64,000 bases of DNA from NCBI RefSeq assembly GCF_001680005.1, contig NC_033558.1:402501-466500 (forward strand), read 5' to 3'. Each line of letters begins with the position of its first letter. Within the stretch, counting starts at the first letter, position 1. The position numbers and the translations under genes are program-made. Shown piece after piece: positions 21,300 through 32,583 of the stretch. This stretch comes from Plasmodium coatneyi. Taxonomy: Eukaryota > Apicomplexa > Aconoidasida > Haemosporida > Plasmodiidae. The notes beneath the pieces were generated by a model. The model searched no databases. It had not been told where the DNA came from and saw only the letters and a program-made list of their open reading frames with translations.

Positions 21300-22330
21300 T
21301 TTTCTTTTCATTTTATAGGTAGACGGATTTTTTTTTTTTTTTTGCTTCTTTTTTTAATATTATGAATTAATTCAATTGAATTTTTTTCTTCTTTTTTTTT
21401 TTGTTGTGCCAGTGTTTGTCCTTAAAATATTAATTCTTTTTCGCATACTGAAACATGTGTGACATGGTGTAAAAATTTGTGTAATTGTACACACAGTTCC
21501 TTTCTTCTTTTTTTTTTTGTAAGAACACACTTTTTTTTTTTTTTTTTTTGCGAAGATGAGAAGAGCAGAACACATGTGTGACATGGTAAAAAATTGGTGT
21601 AATTGATACACAGTTCCTTTTTTTTTTTTTTTTTTCTTTTTTGGACAATTTTTTCTGCGACAAATTAGTGCATTTTTTTTTTCTGGTGCAATTTTTTCTG
21701 TGTGATAAATTTATATTAGGGCACATTTTTTATTTTTTTTGCAATTTTTTTTGTGTGACAAAATTTATATTAGGGCATTTTTTGGACATTTTTTTTTTGG
21801 CATCCTTTTTTTTGGTTAATTTTTTCTGTGTGACAAATTTATATTAGGGCATTCTTTTTTTTGGTTAATTTTTTCTGTGTGACAAATTTATATTAGGGCA
21901 TTCTTTTTTTTGGACAATTCTTTTTTTTGCAATTTTTTTTTTGTGACAAAATTTTATATTAGGGCACTTTCTTTTTTTTGGTTCAATTTTGTTCTGTGTG
22001 ACAAAATTTATATTAGGGCATATTTTTTTTTTTTTTCTTTTGCAATTTTTTCTGTGTAACAAATTTACATTAAGGCAATTTTTTTTTTGACAACTTTTAT
22101 AACATTTCTTTTTTTTGGTGCAATTTTTCCTGTGTGACAAATTTATATTAGAGCATTTCTTTTTTTTTTTTGGCTAATTTTTTCTGTGACAAATTTATGA
22201 GGGTATTCTTTTTCTTTTGGACAATTTTTTTTTTTTTTTTTTGTGGAGGAGGAGAAGAAGCGCACATATGTGATATGGTAAAAAATTTATGTAATTGTAT
22301 ACACAGTTCCTTTCTTTTTTTTTTTTTTTT
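21300..22330 (-). repeat. TAATATAAATTT/GTCACACAG array (minus) with ACATGTGTGACATGG repeats
   Basis: Positions 21640-22250 hold about nine degenerate copies, read on the minus strand as TGCCCTAATATAAATTTGTCACACAGAAAAAATTGC with AATTGTCCAAAAA spacers. It is flanked by three copies of ACATGTGTGACATGGTAAAAAATT...GTAATTGTACACACAGTTCC (21445-21500, 21568-21620, 22258-22312) and long T runs. It faces the related array at 27590-28345. Confidence 0.75.
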
Positions 22331-25300
22331 TTTATGCTTCCTTTTTTAACTTTTCCCTGTATGGATTAAAAGAAGAAGCATCTAGTTAGCACATTTGTTT
22401 TTTTTTGAAGATGTACATTTTGATGGGGGTTATTTTCTTCGGGCAATTGCTCCTTCACGTTGAAATGGGAAATATTAAAAAGAAGAAAAAGTTCATTTAA
22501 AAAAGAAGAGGGGTGGTGATGAATTAAACAAATATTATTGTTCAATTGTTGTATTGTCACAAAACAATGGTTCCTATGCAAAAATTAATAGTATGTATGC
22601 GTGTTAAACTTAAAAAAAAAAGGGGAAACGCGTGGTCTAAGAATTTTTCGCGGATCAAAAGTTAAACGGAAACTTATATCTTTTGTCATTTAATGATGCA
22701 TTAAAGCTGTGCACATTCATGTAGTAATGTTAATATTAAATTAAAGAAATATTCTCTAAAGAAGAACAAAAAAATAACAGAGTGAATTCCTTCGTTACAC
22801 GTGAACAAAATAGGATTTATTAGATTTAAGAAAGAACGGGGACATTAAAAAATGCAATGTCTCTCAGAGCAGCCTATACTTTTTCGAATGTAAGCATAAT
22901 AACACATTATGTGTATCGCTTAATAGAAGGAAAGTGAATGGTTGTTATTACATTTCACTTTCATTCCATGCCCCTATCACGGTTATATCAAAGTGTGTTT
23001 TGTAATAAATGCTCTAAATATACAATTTTCTTTATCAAACAGACACACATGTTTTCTTCTCTTCCCTTTCATACATTCCTCAAACAACCAAGCCAAGATT
23101 AGCATCAACACTCTTTGTAACACCTACTAAGAATTATGAGCATGATATATATCCCCGCTAACCCTTACCCACATATGTTCCATTTATATTTATTCTCTTC
23201 CCTTTTATTGTGTACTAAAATATGGACTTTAACTTGTTCATACATAGGCTACTTACTATGGGTCCCATTAGGAACATGGGGAAGCGGAACCACGTGGTAC
23301 GACACCATGTAACCCTTCTTTTATCGTTCTCCTTATAATAATGTCACGCTAATAAGAAAATGTAGGGCACATTGAAATTTTGGAACTAAGCTAACCGAAT
23401 GATCGATATGATCCAGATGAACCATATAATTATATATATACGTTTAACTTGAACAACACAAGCATGCAAAAAATTCATAGTCCGTAATTAGGCAGTTTTA
23501 TGCTTTGTATGAGCTAAGTGGCTTATATATACGCCATATGGATAGTACATAACTATAGAAACCATAGTAGTATTGAAGTTTTGTCTGTACTATTCATCGC
23601 CAGAGGGCGACACACCCTGACGGTGGGGTCATCCTTGTCTTTGAAATCCTCCCTTTTGGGATTTCCCCCGTTGGAGGCCCCCCTCCCCTCCTAAACTTAT
23701 CATACAACCCGCCCAAAATGCGAAACAGGGAAGAAGTTAAAATGTGTAACGTCCATGGAACTAATCAGCGAGAGTGGAAATGTCAAACTGGGGGAGGGAG
23801 TAATATAGGTGTGGGAGAGAGAATGCTAAATTTACTGCCTGTGTGACAGGTCCAGCACATTCCCCTGTTAGACGGGTAGAGGCGGGAACTCTACATATGT
23901 GCGATGTCGTTTTTACTTTAGTTCTTCAGATTCGAATAACTCCTGTTGTATATTCCATATGGAAGCACACTACGGCAACCTACACGTTAACCATAATTAT
24001 GGTTATATTTTCCTAATTGAGAAATATGGTACCATAAGGTAGAAATGCTATGTTCACTATTAAGGATGAACCTGAAATATCTATATGGAGGAATGCATAG
24101 AGAAAAGTGTAATAAATGAATATTTACTATCACAAATGGAAGTTAACGGGGAAATTTCTGCACTGCAGCTGTATAGTTTATAGAATTGGAGATTATATTA
24201 TATACAAAACCATTCAGATCATAATTTATCTTTTTATATTTTTTCCTACATTCTTTCTATATTACATACACTTCATACAAGTATAGAAAAAAAAGGAAGT
24301 ACATACACATGCATAACAACGTTGTGGAAATGTGTACACTTCTTCCTTCCTCATTCCTTCCTTCTGATAAGAATGCAGAAATTGCATAAAGGAGGAAGGC
24401 ACATTCATCCTTCCGCTTTTCCCTCCCCTTCCTTTTAAAAGAAATGCAATAAGTGAATAAGGGAGGAATGTTCTTTACTCCACTTTCCCTTCCTCCTTAA
24501 AAAAAATGCAGAAAGTGTATAAGGAAAGGGAAGGTGGCTGCTTCTCCTCTCTTTGAGGAGAATGTAAAAAGAGTATATAGGAAGGGAAGGAAGGAGAAAG
24601 GAAGGGAAGAATGCTCAATTAGTGTATAATGTGCACATCGTTCCACATATATAAATAAACTATGTGTAATGCACTCAGATGGTGGAGAGAAAAGGAGGTG
24701 TGAAATCAATTCTGAAATATAATATGTATTGAAGGGGGTAAAGTGGAACTCACATAATATATATTTTGTGTTTAAGCTGTTTATAGTGTAATTGTAGGGA
24801 AAGAGAAAAAAAAGAAGGGATAAGGGAAAAAAAAAGGGAAGGGGGGTGAAAATTTATTATAACAAATCGATCATAAGGAGGAAGAGAGGGTGTAATGAAC
24901 GAAACACTGTTATGAAGGTGCACACAACATTTCTCTCTTGAACAGAAGGGGTATATATCTGTGAACTATACACTCTTTTTTCTTTATTGGTATTGTGAAT
25001 GCACATATTTTCCACTGAACATAAATGAATGTGCACATACTCCAAAAAGAAGAGTGTGCTACTTCTGCTTGAATTAAGTAGTATCTGTTAACATTATTGA
25101 ATTATCTCTATGAATAGCCATAGAGCATAAATTAATAGTATGTGTAAAAATTCCTACTGAAATAGGAAATTGCTCTATTATTTGCGCAATAACGAAATAA
25201 GGTTAAGTGAAAGTAACGAGGTTTTAAATGGTCTCGTGCACAATTTAATAATGGAATGAACGGATAAAGAACTTATGAGGGGTTCGATTCTTTCTCCTTC

Positions 25301-25599
25301 CCTATTATTTTGTTGCTGAAGCATATTTATTCCTATCCTTGGCTGAACTATATATGTATGTAAAAATTTTATACACATGTATAGTATATGTTACAATCAT
25401 TTGGAAAACTGAGAAGTATGCATCATGAGAAAGTAAAAATTTGATATATGTGCAAGCTCATAATCACTAAACGAGCGGAATTGTAGCACACATACAATTC
25501 CATTCATAATCATAAAACAAGGAATATTTTTGTACACATTCCTTTTGAATGATTGAACATTCTTAAAATATTTTATATATCAAAAAATGTGTATACACA
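22331..25599. other. Gene desert upstream of KIR K4
   Basis: Over 3 kb without a credible coding frame on either strand; the longest frames are under 90 codons and lack family motifs. Composition is mixed rather than low complexity between 22700 and 24250, with a GC-rich patch at 23590-23700. Positions 24330-24620 hold degenerate AAGAATGCAGAAA...GCATAAGGAGGAAGG units similar to the tract at 6.7-7.9 kb. The last kilobase is ordinary AT-rich KIR 5' flank. Confidence 0.6.
23595..23692 (+). ncRNA. Candidate structured RNA: four consecutive hairpins
   Basis: Four perfect short stems lie in tandem: TCGCC/GGCGA (23597-23610), CACC/GGTG (23613-23625), GAAATCC/GGATTTC (23643-23665) and GGAGG/CCTCC (23673-23686). 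The patch is strongly GC-rich against an AT-rich background and has no open frame. P. falciparum has GC-rich RUF6 RNAs among its var genes; I do not claim homology. No convincing pol III boxes were recognised. Confidence 0.25.
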
Positions 25600-26994
25600 A
25601 TGGTGACAGGAGACGGCGAAGTACTTGGAGATTTGTTCTTTTTTTTAATTTAAAACTGGATGTACCACCACTACTATTACTACATATAATAATATTCTTC
25701 ATGTGTTCATCATAATTCAATAGAAAAATGTAAAAAAAAAAAAAAAATACATGGAAGAATATCCACTTCCAACTCCTTCTCATTATGTATGTTCTATTCA
25801 ATCTTAATTTACATTTCGTAGGATGAATGTTTAAAGGAATTACCCTCAAGGAAGTATTTCTACACTATGTTCGACGGGGGCATACAGTGTGAACGATGGG
25901 AACCTGAGGGGGAGAAGAGCAGAATAGAACAATTAGTGAAGACAGTATTAGGAATATACGTAGCGGCTGCCGCAAAATCAGAAAATGGAATTGTAAGGAA
26001 CTACTGTTACGCGTGCACAATGGATACCACCCTTCCCGCCTACGGGAAGCGTTGTGAATTTTTTTATTATTGGTTAGGTGATAAAATAAATAAGGATGGA
26101 ATTAAAACTCGCGACCCATTAGGAACAGTTCTGGAGACAATTTACCAATACCTAAGGCAATCGAAGTTTGAAAGTGGGTACAGTAGTGACTGTAACAATA
26201 TATACAAGGGCACTAATGTTTACAAAGATCTTTTTAGTAATATGAAAATAGTATATGATTATTTCTATGACTACGCAGAATTACATACGCATATTAGCAC
26301 CTGTGAGTCCCGGTGTGATGCAGAATATAAGGGGCACATAGAACAAATCACTAACGCATGTGAATATGTAAGAGTGCATTGCCCTGAAGGTGAAGTCCAT
26401 AATGATCCATATTGTACCTGGTTCAATGGGGAGAAAAGGAAAGGTAAGAAGTACTGTGATCCGGAAGAATTAAGTAAACTGAAAGATCTGGACTGTAAAC
26501 CCAAACCAAACCCTAATCCAAATCAAGCTGGAAGTAGTGGTTCGTTTTCCGATGCCGATCTTGGCCCTGACGCCGTCAGTGGTGGGGAAGGAAAGGGAGG
26601 GAGCGACGGTGGTGGTAGTCACAGAAAAGAAGGTACCGATGCTGCTAGCAGCAACGTCACATCCATTGCAGTTCCTTCTGCATTAGCTGCAGTAGGATTG
26701 CCCACAATTGCTGCTTTCCTCTTTTACAAGTATAAACCTTTCTTCTTCCGGAAGCACAACCATTCTGGAAATGGAAGAAGGAACAGAAGAAAAAGATCAA
26801 TAATTCACCACGATTTGAACTCATCATTATCAGAAGACGACGACAACACTTCTACAGCAGAATATGCAACTACAGTGGGTTCGACGATAGGTTCTATGGA
26901 AGAAGATGCATCCACGGTATATGGTGATCGGTCAGCATCCGGAGGAAGAAGTAATAACAGGAGGGGAAAGAACATTAGTTATCAACGTATGTAA
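25600..26994 (+). CDS. KIR K4: KIR/PIR protein lacking the last intron
   Basis: The model is join(25600..25620,25822..26994), about 397 residues. Exon 1 is MVTGDGE before GTACTT. Exon 2 starts after TTCGTAG with DECLKELPSRKYFY, has FFYYWLGDKI near 87-96 and YFYDYAELHTH in mid-domain. A Gly/Ser/Asp-rich linker follows, with a short PNPNPN run. The membrane segment is AVGLPTIAAFLFYK. In other KIR genes a splice donor follows this Lys; here the frame runs straight on into YKPFFFRKHNHSGNGRR and the Ser/Asp/Thr tail, ending NISYQRM. K7 shows the same fusion with nearly the same residues. Downstream lies a KIR 3'-UTR motif and then a SICAvar-type 3' module. Confidence 0.88.
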
Positions 26995-27049
26995 AACAAC
27001 ACACACCACACATTTGTGTGGATTGTAACTACACATCTAGTGTGGAATG

Positions 27050-27125
27050 TAATATTTCCCTCCTCTGAAGGAAGGAAGGCATAAATAACCACGAAGTTCA
27101 TACAGTATAAGAGGCAAAATGGTAT
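27050..27125 (+). other. KIR K4 3'-UTR stem-loop and CATAAATAACC motif
   Basis: CCCTCCTCTGAAGGAAGG can fold as a hairpin and is followed by CATAAATAACCACGAAGTTCATACAGTATAAGAGGCAAAATGG. It matches the K13 and K14 copies closely, although flanking sequence differs. Confidence 0.5.
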
Positions 27126-27149
27126 TCATCCCCTCCTTTTTTTTTCTCT

Positions 27150-27580
27150 CCTATTTCTTTTTTTTTGTGTTGTATTAAATTGTTTACATTTTCATGTTTA
27201 CCTCATATAAGTGAAAGTGAAAAAAATTTTTTTTCACTTCATTGATTCGTTGGGAAAATTTTTTTTTATGGAAGATCCAAAATATGTTAAATTTTTTTGG
27301 TTATAGTTTTTTACCTTCATAAATTTTTCTTACCGTAATAATTTTTTTTTATTTTAATAATTTATTTCCTTTCCTTCTAAGGTCCAATTATGGGCCATTT
27401 GAGAAGGTGCTCTTCCTAATTTGCGAGGAAATGTTCGCGAAGGAGGTCCGCCTCCTTCTTTTATGTTATACACATCTGTTAGATGTGCAGTTCACACATG
27501 AAACCGAAATAATAATGTTAACAAAAAAACAGATGAAAGCTGCCCAATTCCTTGTCTGTTTATTCGATTTTAAGTATAAT
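27150..27580 (+). other. SICAvar-type 3' flank attached to a KIR gene
   Basis: TGTATTAAATTGTTTACATTTTCATG...AAGTGAAAAAAATTTTTTTTCAC...GTTGGGAAAATTTTTT...GAAGATCCAAAATAT (27165-27330), followed by a segment with GAGGTCCGCCTCC and TTATACACATCTGTTAGATGTGCAGTTCACAC (27380-27500). Both blocks match the SICAvar S2 flank in content and order. Here they lie downstream of KIR K4, in the same orientation. Confidence 0.6.
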
Positions 27581-28345
27581 ATTAGTGAAAAAAAAAATTG
27601 TCCAAAAAAAAAAGAAATGCTCTAATATAAATTTGTCACACAGGAAAAATTGCACCAAAAAAAAGAAATGTTATAAAAGTTGTCAAAAAAAAAATTGCCC
27701 TAATATAAATTTTGTCACACAGAAAAAATTGCCAAAAAAAGAAAAAGAAAAAATGTCCAAAAAGAAAAAAGAAATGCCCTAATATAAATTTTTGTCACAC
27801 AGAAAAAATTGCAACAACAAGAAAAAACTGTCCAAAAGAAAAAAAGTATGTTCTAATATAAATTTGTCACACGGAAAATTGGGAACAAGGGTTGTCAAAA
27901 AAAATACCCTAATATAAATTTGTCACACATGAAAAATTGCACCAAAAAAAAGAAATGTTATAAAAGTTGTCAAAAAAAAAATTGCCCTAATATAAATTTG
28001 TTACACAGAAAATTGCGAAAAAAAGTTGTCAAAAAAAATTGTCCAAAAAAAATTGCACACAAAAAATTGTCCAAAAAAAGAATGCCCTAATATAAAATTT
28101 TGTCACAAAAAAAAAATTGCAAAAAAAAAAAAAAAATTGTCCAAAAAAAAGAATGCCCTAATATAAATTTGTCACACAGAAAAAATTAACCAAAAAAAAA
28201 GATGCCAAAAAAAAAATGTCCAAAAAATGCCCTAATATAAATTTTGTCACACAGAAAAAATTGCACCAAAAAAAAAAAAAAAAAAAGAAGAAAAGAAAAA
28301 AAAAATTGTCCCCAAAAGAATGCCCAAATATAAATTTGTTAAATA
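27581..28345 (+). repeat. TAATATAAATTT/GTCACACAG array (plus)
   Basis: About ten copies of GCCCTAATATAAATTTGTCACACAG followed by AAAAAATTGC and AAAATTGTCC blocks, at spacings of roughly 50-100 bases. It is the reverse complement of the array at 21640-22250, and the two bracket 5.3 kb that includes K4. Confidence 0.75.
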
Positions 28346-29009
28346 AAAAAAAAGGAATGAGAACTATGTTTGTGCGCACCGAATAAATGTAAAGTGGAAG
28401 ATAAATAATTCAAGCAAATCTTTACGATGTGAGGGTGAAAAAGAATCCTTTAATTTAAAGGGGAAAGTACTATGTATATATATAATTACCAGTAATAAAT
28501 ATGAGCAGCAGTAGAATGCGAATTTAGCGCGTGTGGTATAAATATAATACCTTCGGGAAAAGAATTACATTCATACGTACGAAATAAGTGATATGTATAG
28601 AAATATAATGCTCACAGAATGGAAGGAACAGAATATTGTGTAAGTGTAGGAGCTAAAAATATATGGTTCTTCCTTCTTCTTATATTTTTATTATGGACGA
28701 CCCCTTAAAATTATGGAAGCCCTATTATGAGTGAATGAATAATGTATGCAAAAATTCAGTACATGTTCCCATGTGTTATAATTAATTCCAATAATAAGGA
28801 AATATGTGCTATAATGGATGAAAGTTAGAATTAAATGTAGAACCATAAATATAAATAAAACAGAACAGATGCATAATCAAGGAATGAGCATTTCTTAAAA
28901 AAGGGGGAAAGGAAGTATATACGGGATTATGCGCAATTGAAAAGATAAAATAAGTATAAACCGGAATATTACAAAATCAAGGGGGGAAAATGGTAAATGG
29001 GTAAAAATT
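28346..29009. other. 5' flank of KIR K5
   Basis: AT-rich, non-repetitive, with no credible frame. It is presumed to hold the K5 promoter; no motif is recognised. Confidence 0.5.
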
Positions 29010-30979
29010 ATGGAGCGGAATGAAGGAGTACATAATATCCAATGGGTATTGCAATGTGTACAGGGTGTATTGGAGCACATACACGTGAATTTGTGCATAC
29101 ATGTATATACTCCTATTTACATCTGCAGGAGATATGTCGGAGTAGGTTATCGTATAATGGCACATATGGACTATTCAGTACAGGAATGAAAAACACAAAA
29201 TGTGAGGGGAAACATGAGCGGACGAAGTTAACAATGCATTCAATATTAAGCGGTTATTCAAATCGTGAACAATATTTGTACAAGATTATAAGAGCTTGGT
29301 GTTATATAGGAGAAACTGGAAGAAGAATCAATAAAATTAGTGATTATTGTCTCATTTTCTATTACTGGTTAGGGAAAATATTAATAGACGAACTCAAAGT
29401 CAATTCATTCCAGGACACAATGGGAAGAATCTATAATGCGCTTGCCACAGTGCATCCTATACATGAGTGCAAGATTATATATTCTGATATTACCCAGGAA
29501 CAATTTAAGCATTTGGAAAAATTAGCCTGCTACGATCTTGATAAGGCTAACATAGAGAAAGGAATAGGGGACACAAAATGTCAGACCTATAGGGGCAGAT
29601 ACAGACAATGCCTGCAGAATGTTGAGGAGGCCTATAATAGTATGAAGGAAGAATGTGCCTATAATAATGATGAGGGTTATTGTACAAAATTCCAGGAAGT
29701 ATTCTCATGCGATGGTATTCCAGAACTATCTGAACTAATGAAAAAATTAAGTATAACCTCGCAGATTCCAGAAGGAACAAGGAGACGGTGTACCCCCGTA
29801 GAATCTCCACAGGGACGGTCACTTCCAGAACCAGAACAACAACCACCACCACCCGAACCAGCACGACCAGGTGAAAAGGGGGAAGCAGGTTCACAGGGTC
29901 CACAAGGTGTAAAGGGTGAACCAGGTGAACCAGGTAAGGGAAGTGTAGCTAGTGGAACGGGTGAAGCAAGTAAGGGAAAGTAGCAAATATGTATAATCCA
30001 AAAGTATTATTGTTATTATTATTACTCCGAAAAAGGAATGTGAAACACATACTGGAAGAAACTGCTTCACCCCTGCGTGCACACACCATTGTTGTTCGAG
30101 TTGTTGTACATCGTACATAACTAATCCTCCTTTTATCCTTCAATCTCCTGTTTCAGAAGGTCCTAAAGAGGGTGAAGCCGTTGTTCTCCCTGCTACAGGT
30201 AGTCAGGAAGCTGCTCCAGAAGGTGCTTCCAGACAAGATGCTTCTCCTCCACCTGGTCGAAAGGCTGCTGAATCACCTGATCAGAAGCATACTGCTGCTG
30301 AGGACACGGTACAAATTGATCCACAGAAACCTAGAACAGATCTCTCATTAACATCCACTAAAGTAAAAGGACAGGGAGAAGAAGCATCTGAGCAGCTTGG
30401 TGGTATACATGGAGGAAGTGGGCAACATAAGAATTTAGAAGGTTCTGCAGGTGTAGGTGCACCTGGAAGTACAGCAATTCCTACCATCCCAATCGTATCT
30501 GCCACACTTCCAACAATAGCAATTGGTGCCGTTACATTTCTCCTATATAAGGTTACAATTATAATTATTATAGGAGTACAAATAATAATATGCTGTACCA
30601 CTATTTTCCTTCCTCCATCTTATGAGCAGTTAATGTTAGGAAATACGGAAATATATAACTTCTATGTATGGTTCTTTTCATTCTTTTTTTTTTTATTCAG
30701 TACTCACCATGGTTTTCTCGGAGAAGTAACTCCTCTTCTAACAGAAGAAGGGAAAGAAGATCCAATGAGCGGAACTTAAATTCTGGATCTGACGATTCTA
30801 TCGAATATTCAACAGCAGGCTCATCATTCGATTCAACGCACGATTCAACGTACACATCTGCAGAGTATTCTGAGGAGGATGAGTCAACAGATGGTTCCGT
30901 CACATATACTACACATTCTAGCAGAAGGACCAATAATAATAGTGCGCACGGAAGAAATATAAGATACCATCGTATGTGA
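29010..30979 (+). CDS. KIR K5: KIR/PIR protein with collagen-like, Pro-rich insert and extra intron
   Basis: The model is join(29010..29027,29129..29933,30157..30551,30701..30979), about 498 residues. Exon 1 (MERNEG, donor GTACAT) is uncertain; ATG at 28989 followed at once by GTAAAT is an alternative. Exon 2 has IFYYWLGKIL near 82-91 and the usual cysteines. It then turns into a Pro/Glu-rich stretch and seven Gly-X-Y triplets (GEKGEAGSQGPQ onward) before a phase-1 GTAAGG donor. Exon 3 continues as a Gly/Ala/Glu/Pro-rich linker of about 110 residues and supplies the membrane segment ending VTFLLYK. Exon 4 is the standard tail, from YSPWFSRRSN to NIRYHRM. The protein is about 120 residues longer than its neighbours, all of it in the linker. 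This is the only KIR here with four exons and a phase-1 intron. Confidence 0.82.
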
Positions 30980-32583
30980 AGTGTAAACTTTCATATGTGA
31001 ATTACAGATAATATACACAGAATATGTGTTCTCTGTGTGTGTGGAAAAAAGTATAATGATTTCCTTTAATTATGAGGTACATAATCGAAATACTTATGGA
31101 ATATGAAAGGAGAAGGAAGGAATGGGAAAGGAAAGAATATTCCATACAATGTGCATACAGCTTGAGGGAATATTCCCTTAAATTGTAAGTAACGTACACA
31201 CTATAAACGTGTGCACAAATTTGTTCAACACACCTTTGCACGTATTCATGCACATATGTCTACGCATGTGTATGAACATATACATATCAGCCTATTTGTA
31301 CACATGTTTGTTTTAGTCTTTACAAATTAAATTTTTGTATTGTTACTATGTTTTTTTTAATTTTTTCTGTATAATTTTTTTCTTTCAATCTTGTTTTTTT
31401 TTTGTGTGTTTAATTTTTAATTTTTTTTTTTCGCAACATAAATTTCGTGGATGCTTTTTTTTTTTTTTTTTTTTTTTTCAATTTCGATTTTTCCGTAAGT
31501 ATTACGCGGTGTAATTTTGCTTTGGGCGCTTCTTGCTGGTGCAGATTGCACTTTTTTCGCGCAGCAGGGGCGGCAAAGACGGAAATCTTTTCCGCATTTC
31601 TCTGCGTCGCGGTTGCTAATATACTGTTCACACATTTTACACTGTTTTCATTTGCACTGTGTTCACATTTTACACAGTTTCCATTTTTAACTGTGTTCGT
31701 CATTTTTACAGTTTTCATTTAAACTGTGTTCACATTTTGCACAGTTTTTTCATTTTAACTGTGTTCACAGTTAGACAGTTTTCATTTTAACTGTTTTCAC
31801 ATTTTATACAGTTTTCATTTTAACTGTGTTCATATTTTACACAGTTTTCATTTAACTGTGTTTACATTTTATATAGTTTTTCATGTTAACGGTATTCACA
31901 TTTTTACACAGTTTTCATTTTAGCAGTGTTCACATTTTATACAGTTTTCATTTTGACGTGTCCACATTTTACACAGTTTTCATATTAACGGTGTTCACAT
32001 TTTACACAGTTTTCATTTTAACTGTGTTCACATTTTACACAGTTTTCATTTTTAACGGTGTTCACATTTTAACTGTACACATGTTAACAGTTTTCATATT
32101 TTACAGTTTTCATTATTAACTGTGTTCACACATTTTACAGTTTACATTTTTAACAGTTTCCATTTTAACTGTGTTCACATTTTACACAGTTTTTTAATTT
32201 TAACTGTGTTAACGTTACGGCAATGTGACACATGTGCGTGTATACGAAAGGATCAATATTTTTAAGGACAAACTGTGGCACAACAAAAGAAAAAAGAAAA
32301 AAATTTAATGAATATGTTGGATGTTATGTAGGATAATTTTACGAACAGATAATAATAAAAAGTGGAAGAAGTTTTTAAATTATATTTAGTACTCATATAT
32401 TTGCATGAACACTTTAGTATAGTGAAATGAGAAGAAAAATAAAAGAAGGAAAAAAAGAAAAGAGTTAAAGAAGGAAAATAGAAGGAAAGGTCATTGTGTC
32501 CTTATTAATTGTATGAACTACATGGTTACTTATACTTCATGAGGGTGACATCATAATAAAGGTATTACATTCCACAATGTATG
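30980..32583. other. Convergent spacer between KIR K5 and K6
   Basis: No gene is seen. Positions 31330-31480 are T-rich, and 31500-31620 are relatively GC-rich unique sequence (GCGCAGCAGGGGCGGCAAAGACGG). Positions 31625-32215 are a tandem array listed separately, and 32215-32583 are AT-rich. Confidence 0.6.
31625..32215 (+). repeat. Tandem array of CACATTTTACACAGTTTTCATTTTAACTGTGTT
   Basis: Roughly sixteen degenerate copies of a 30-40-base unit. The ends of the unit, AACTGTGT and ACACAGTT, are complementary, so each unit can form a small stem and the array is nearly palindromic at unit level. It contains no coding potential beyond low-complexity Phe/Thr/Val frames. Confidence 0.75.

Noticed and set aside
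25270..25290. GGGGTTCGATTC resembling a tRNA B box
   Set aside because: No matching A box, acceptor stem or cloverleaf could be built around it.
27581..28345. CRISPR-like repeat/spacer array
   Set aside because: This is a eukaryotic AT-rich satellite: units and spacers are both degenerate, spacers are A-runs, and no cas genes are present.
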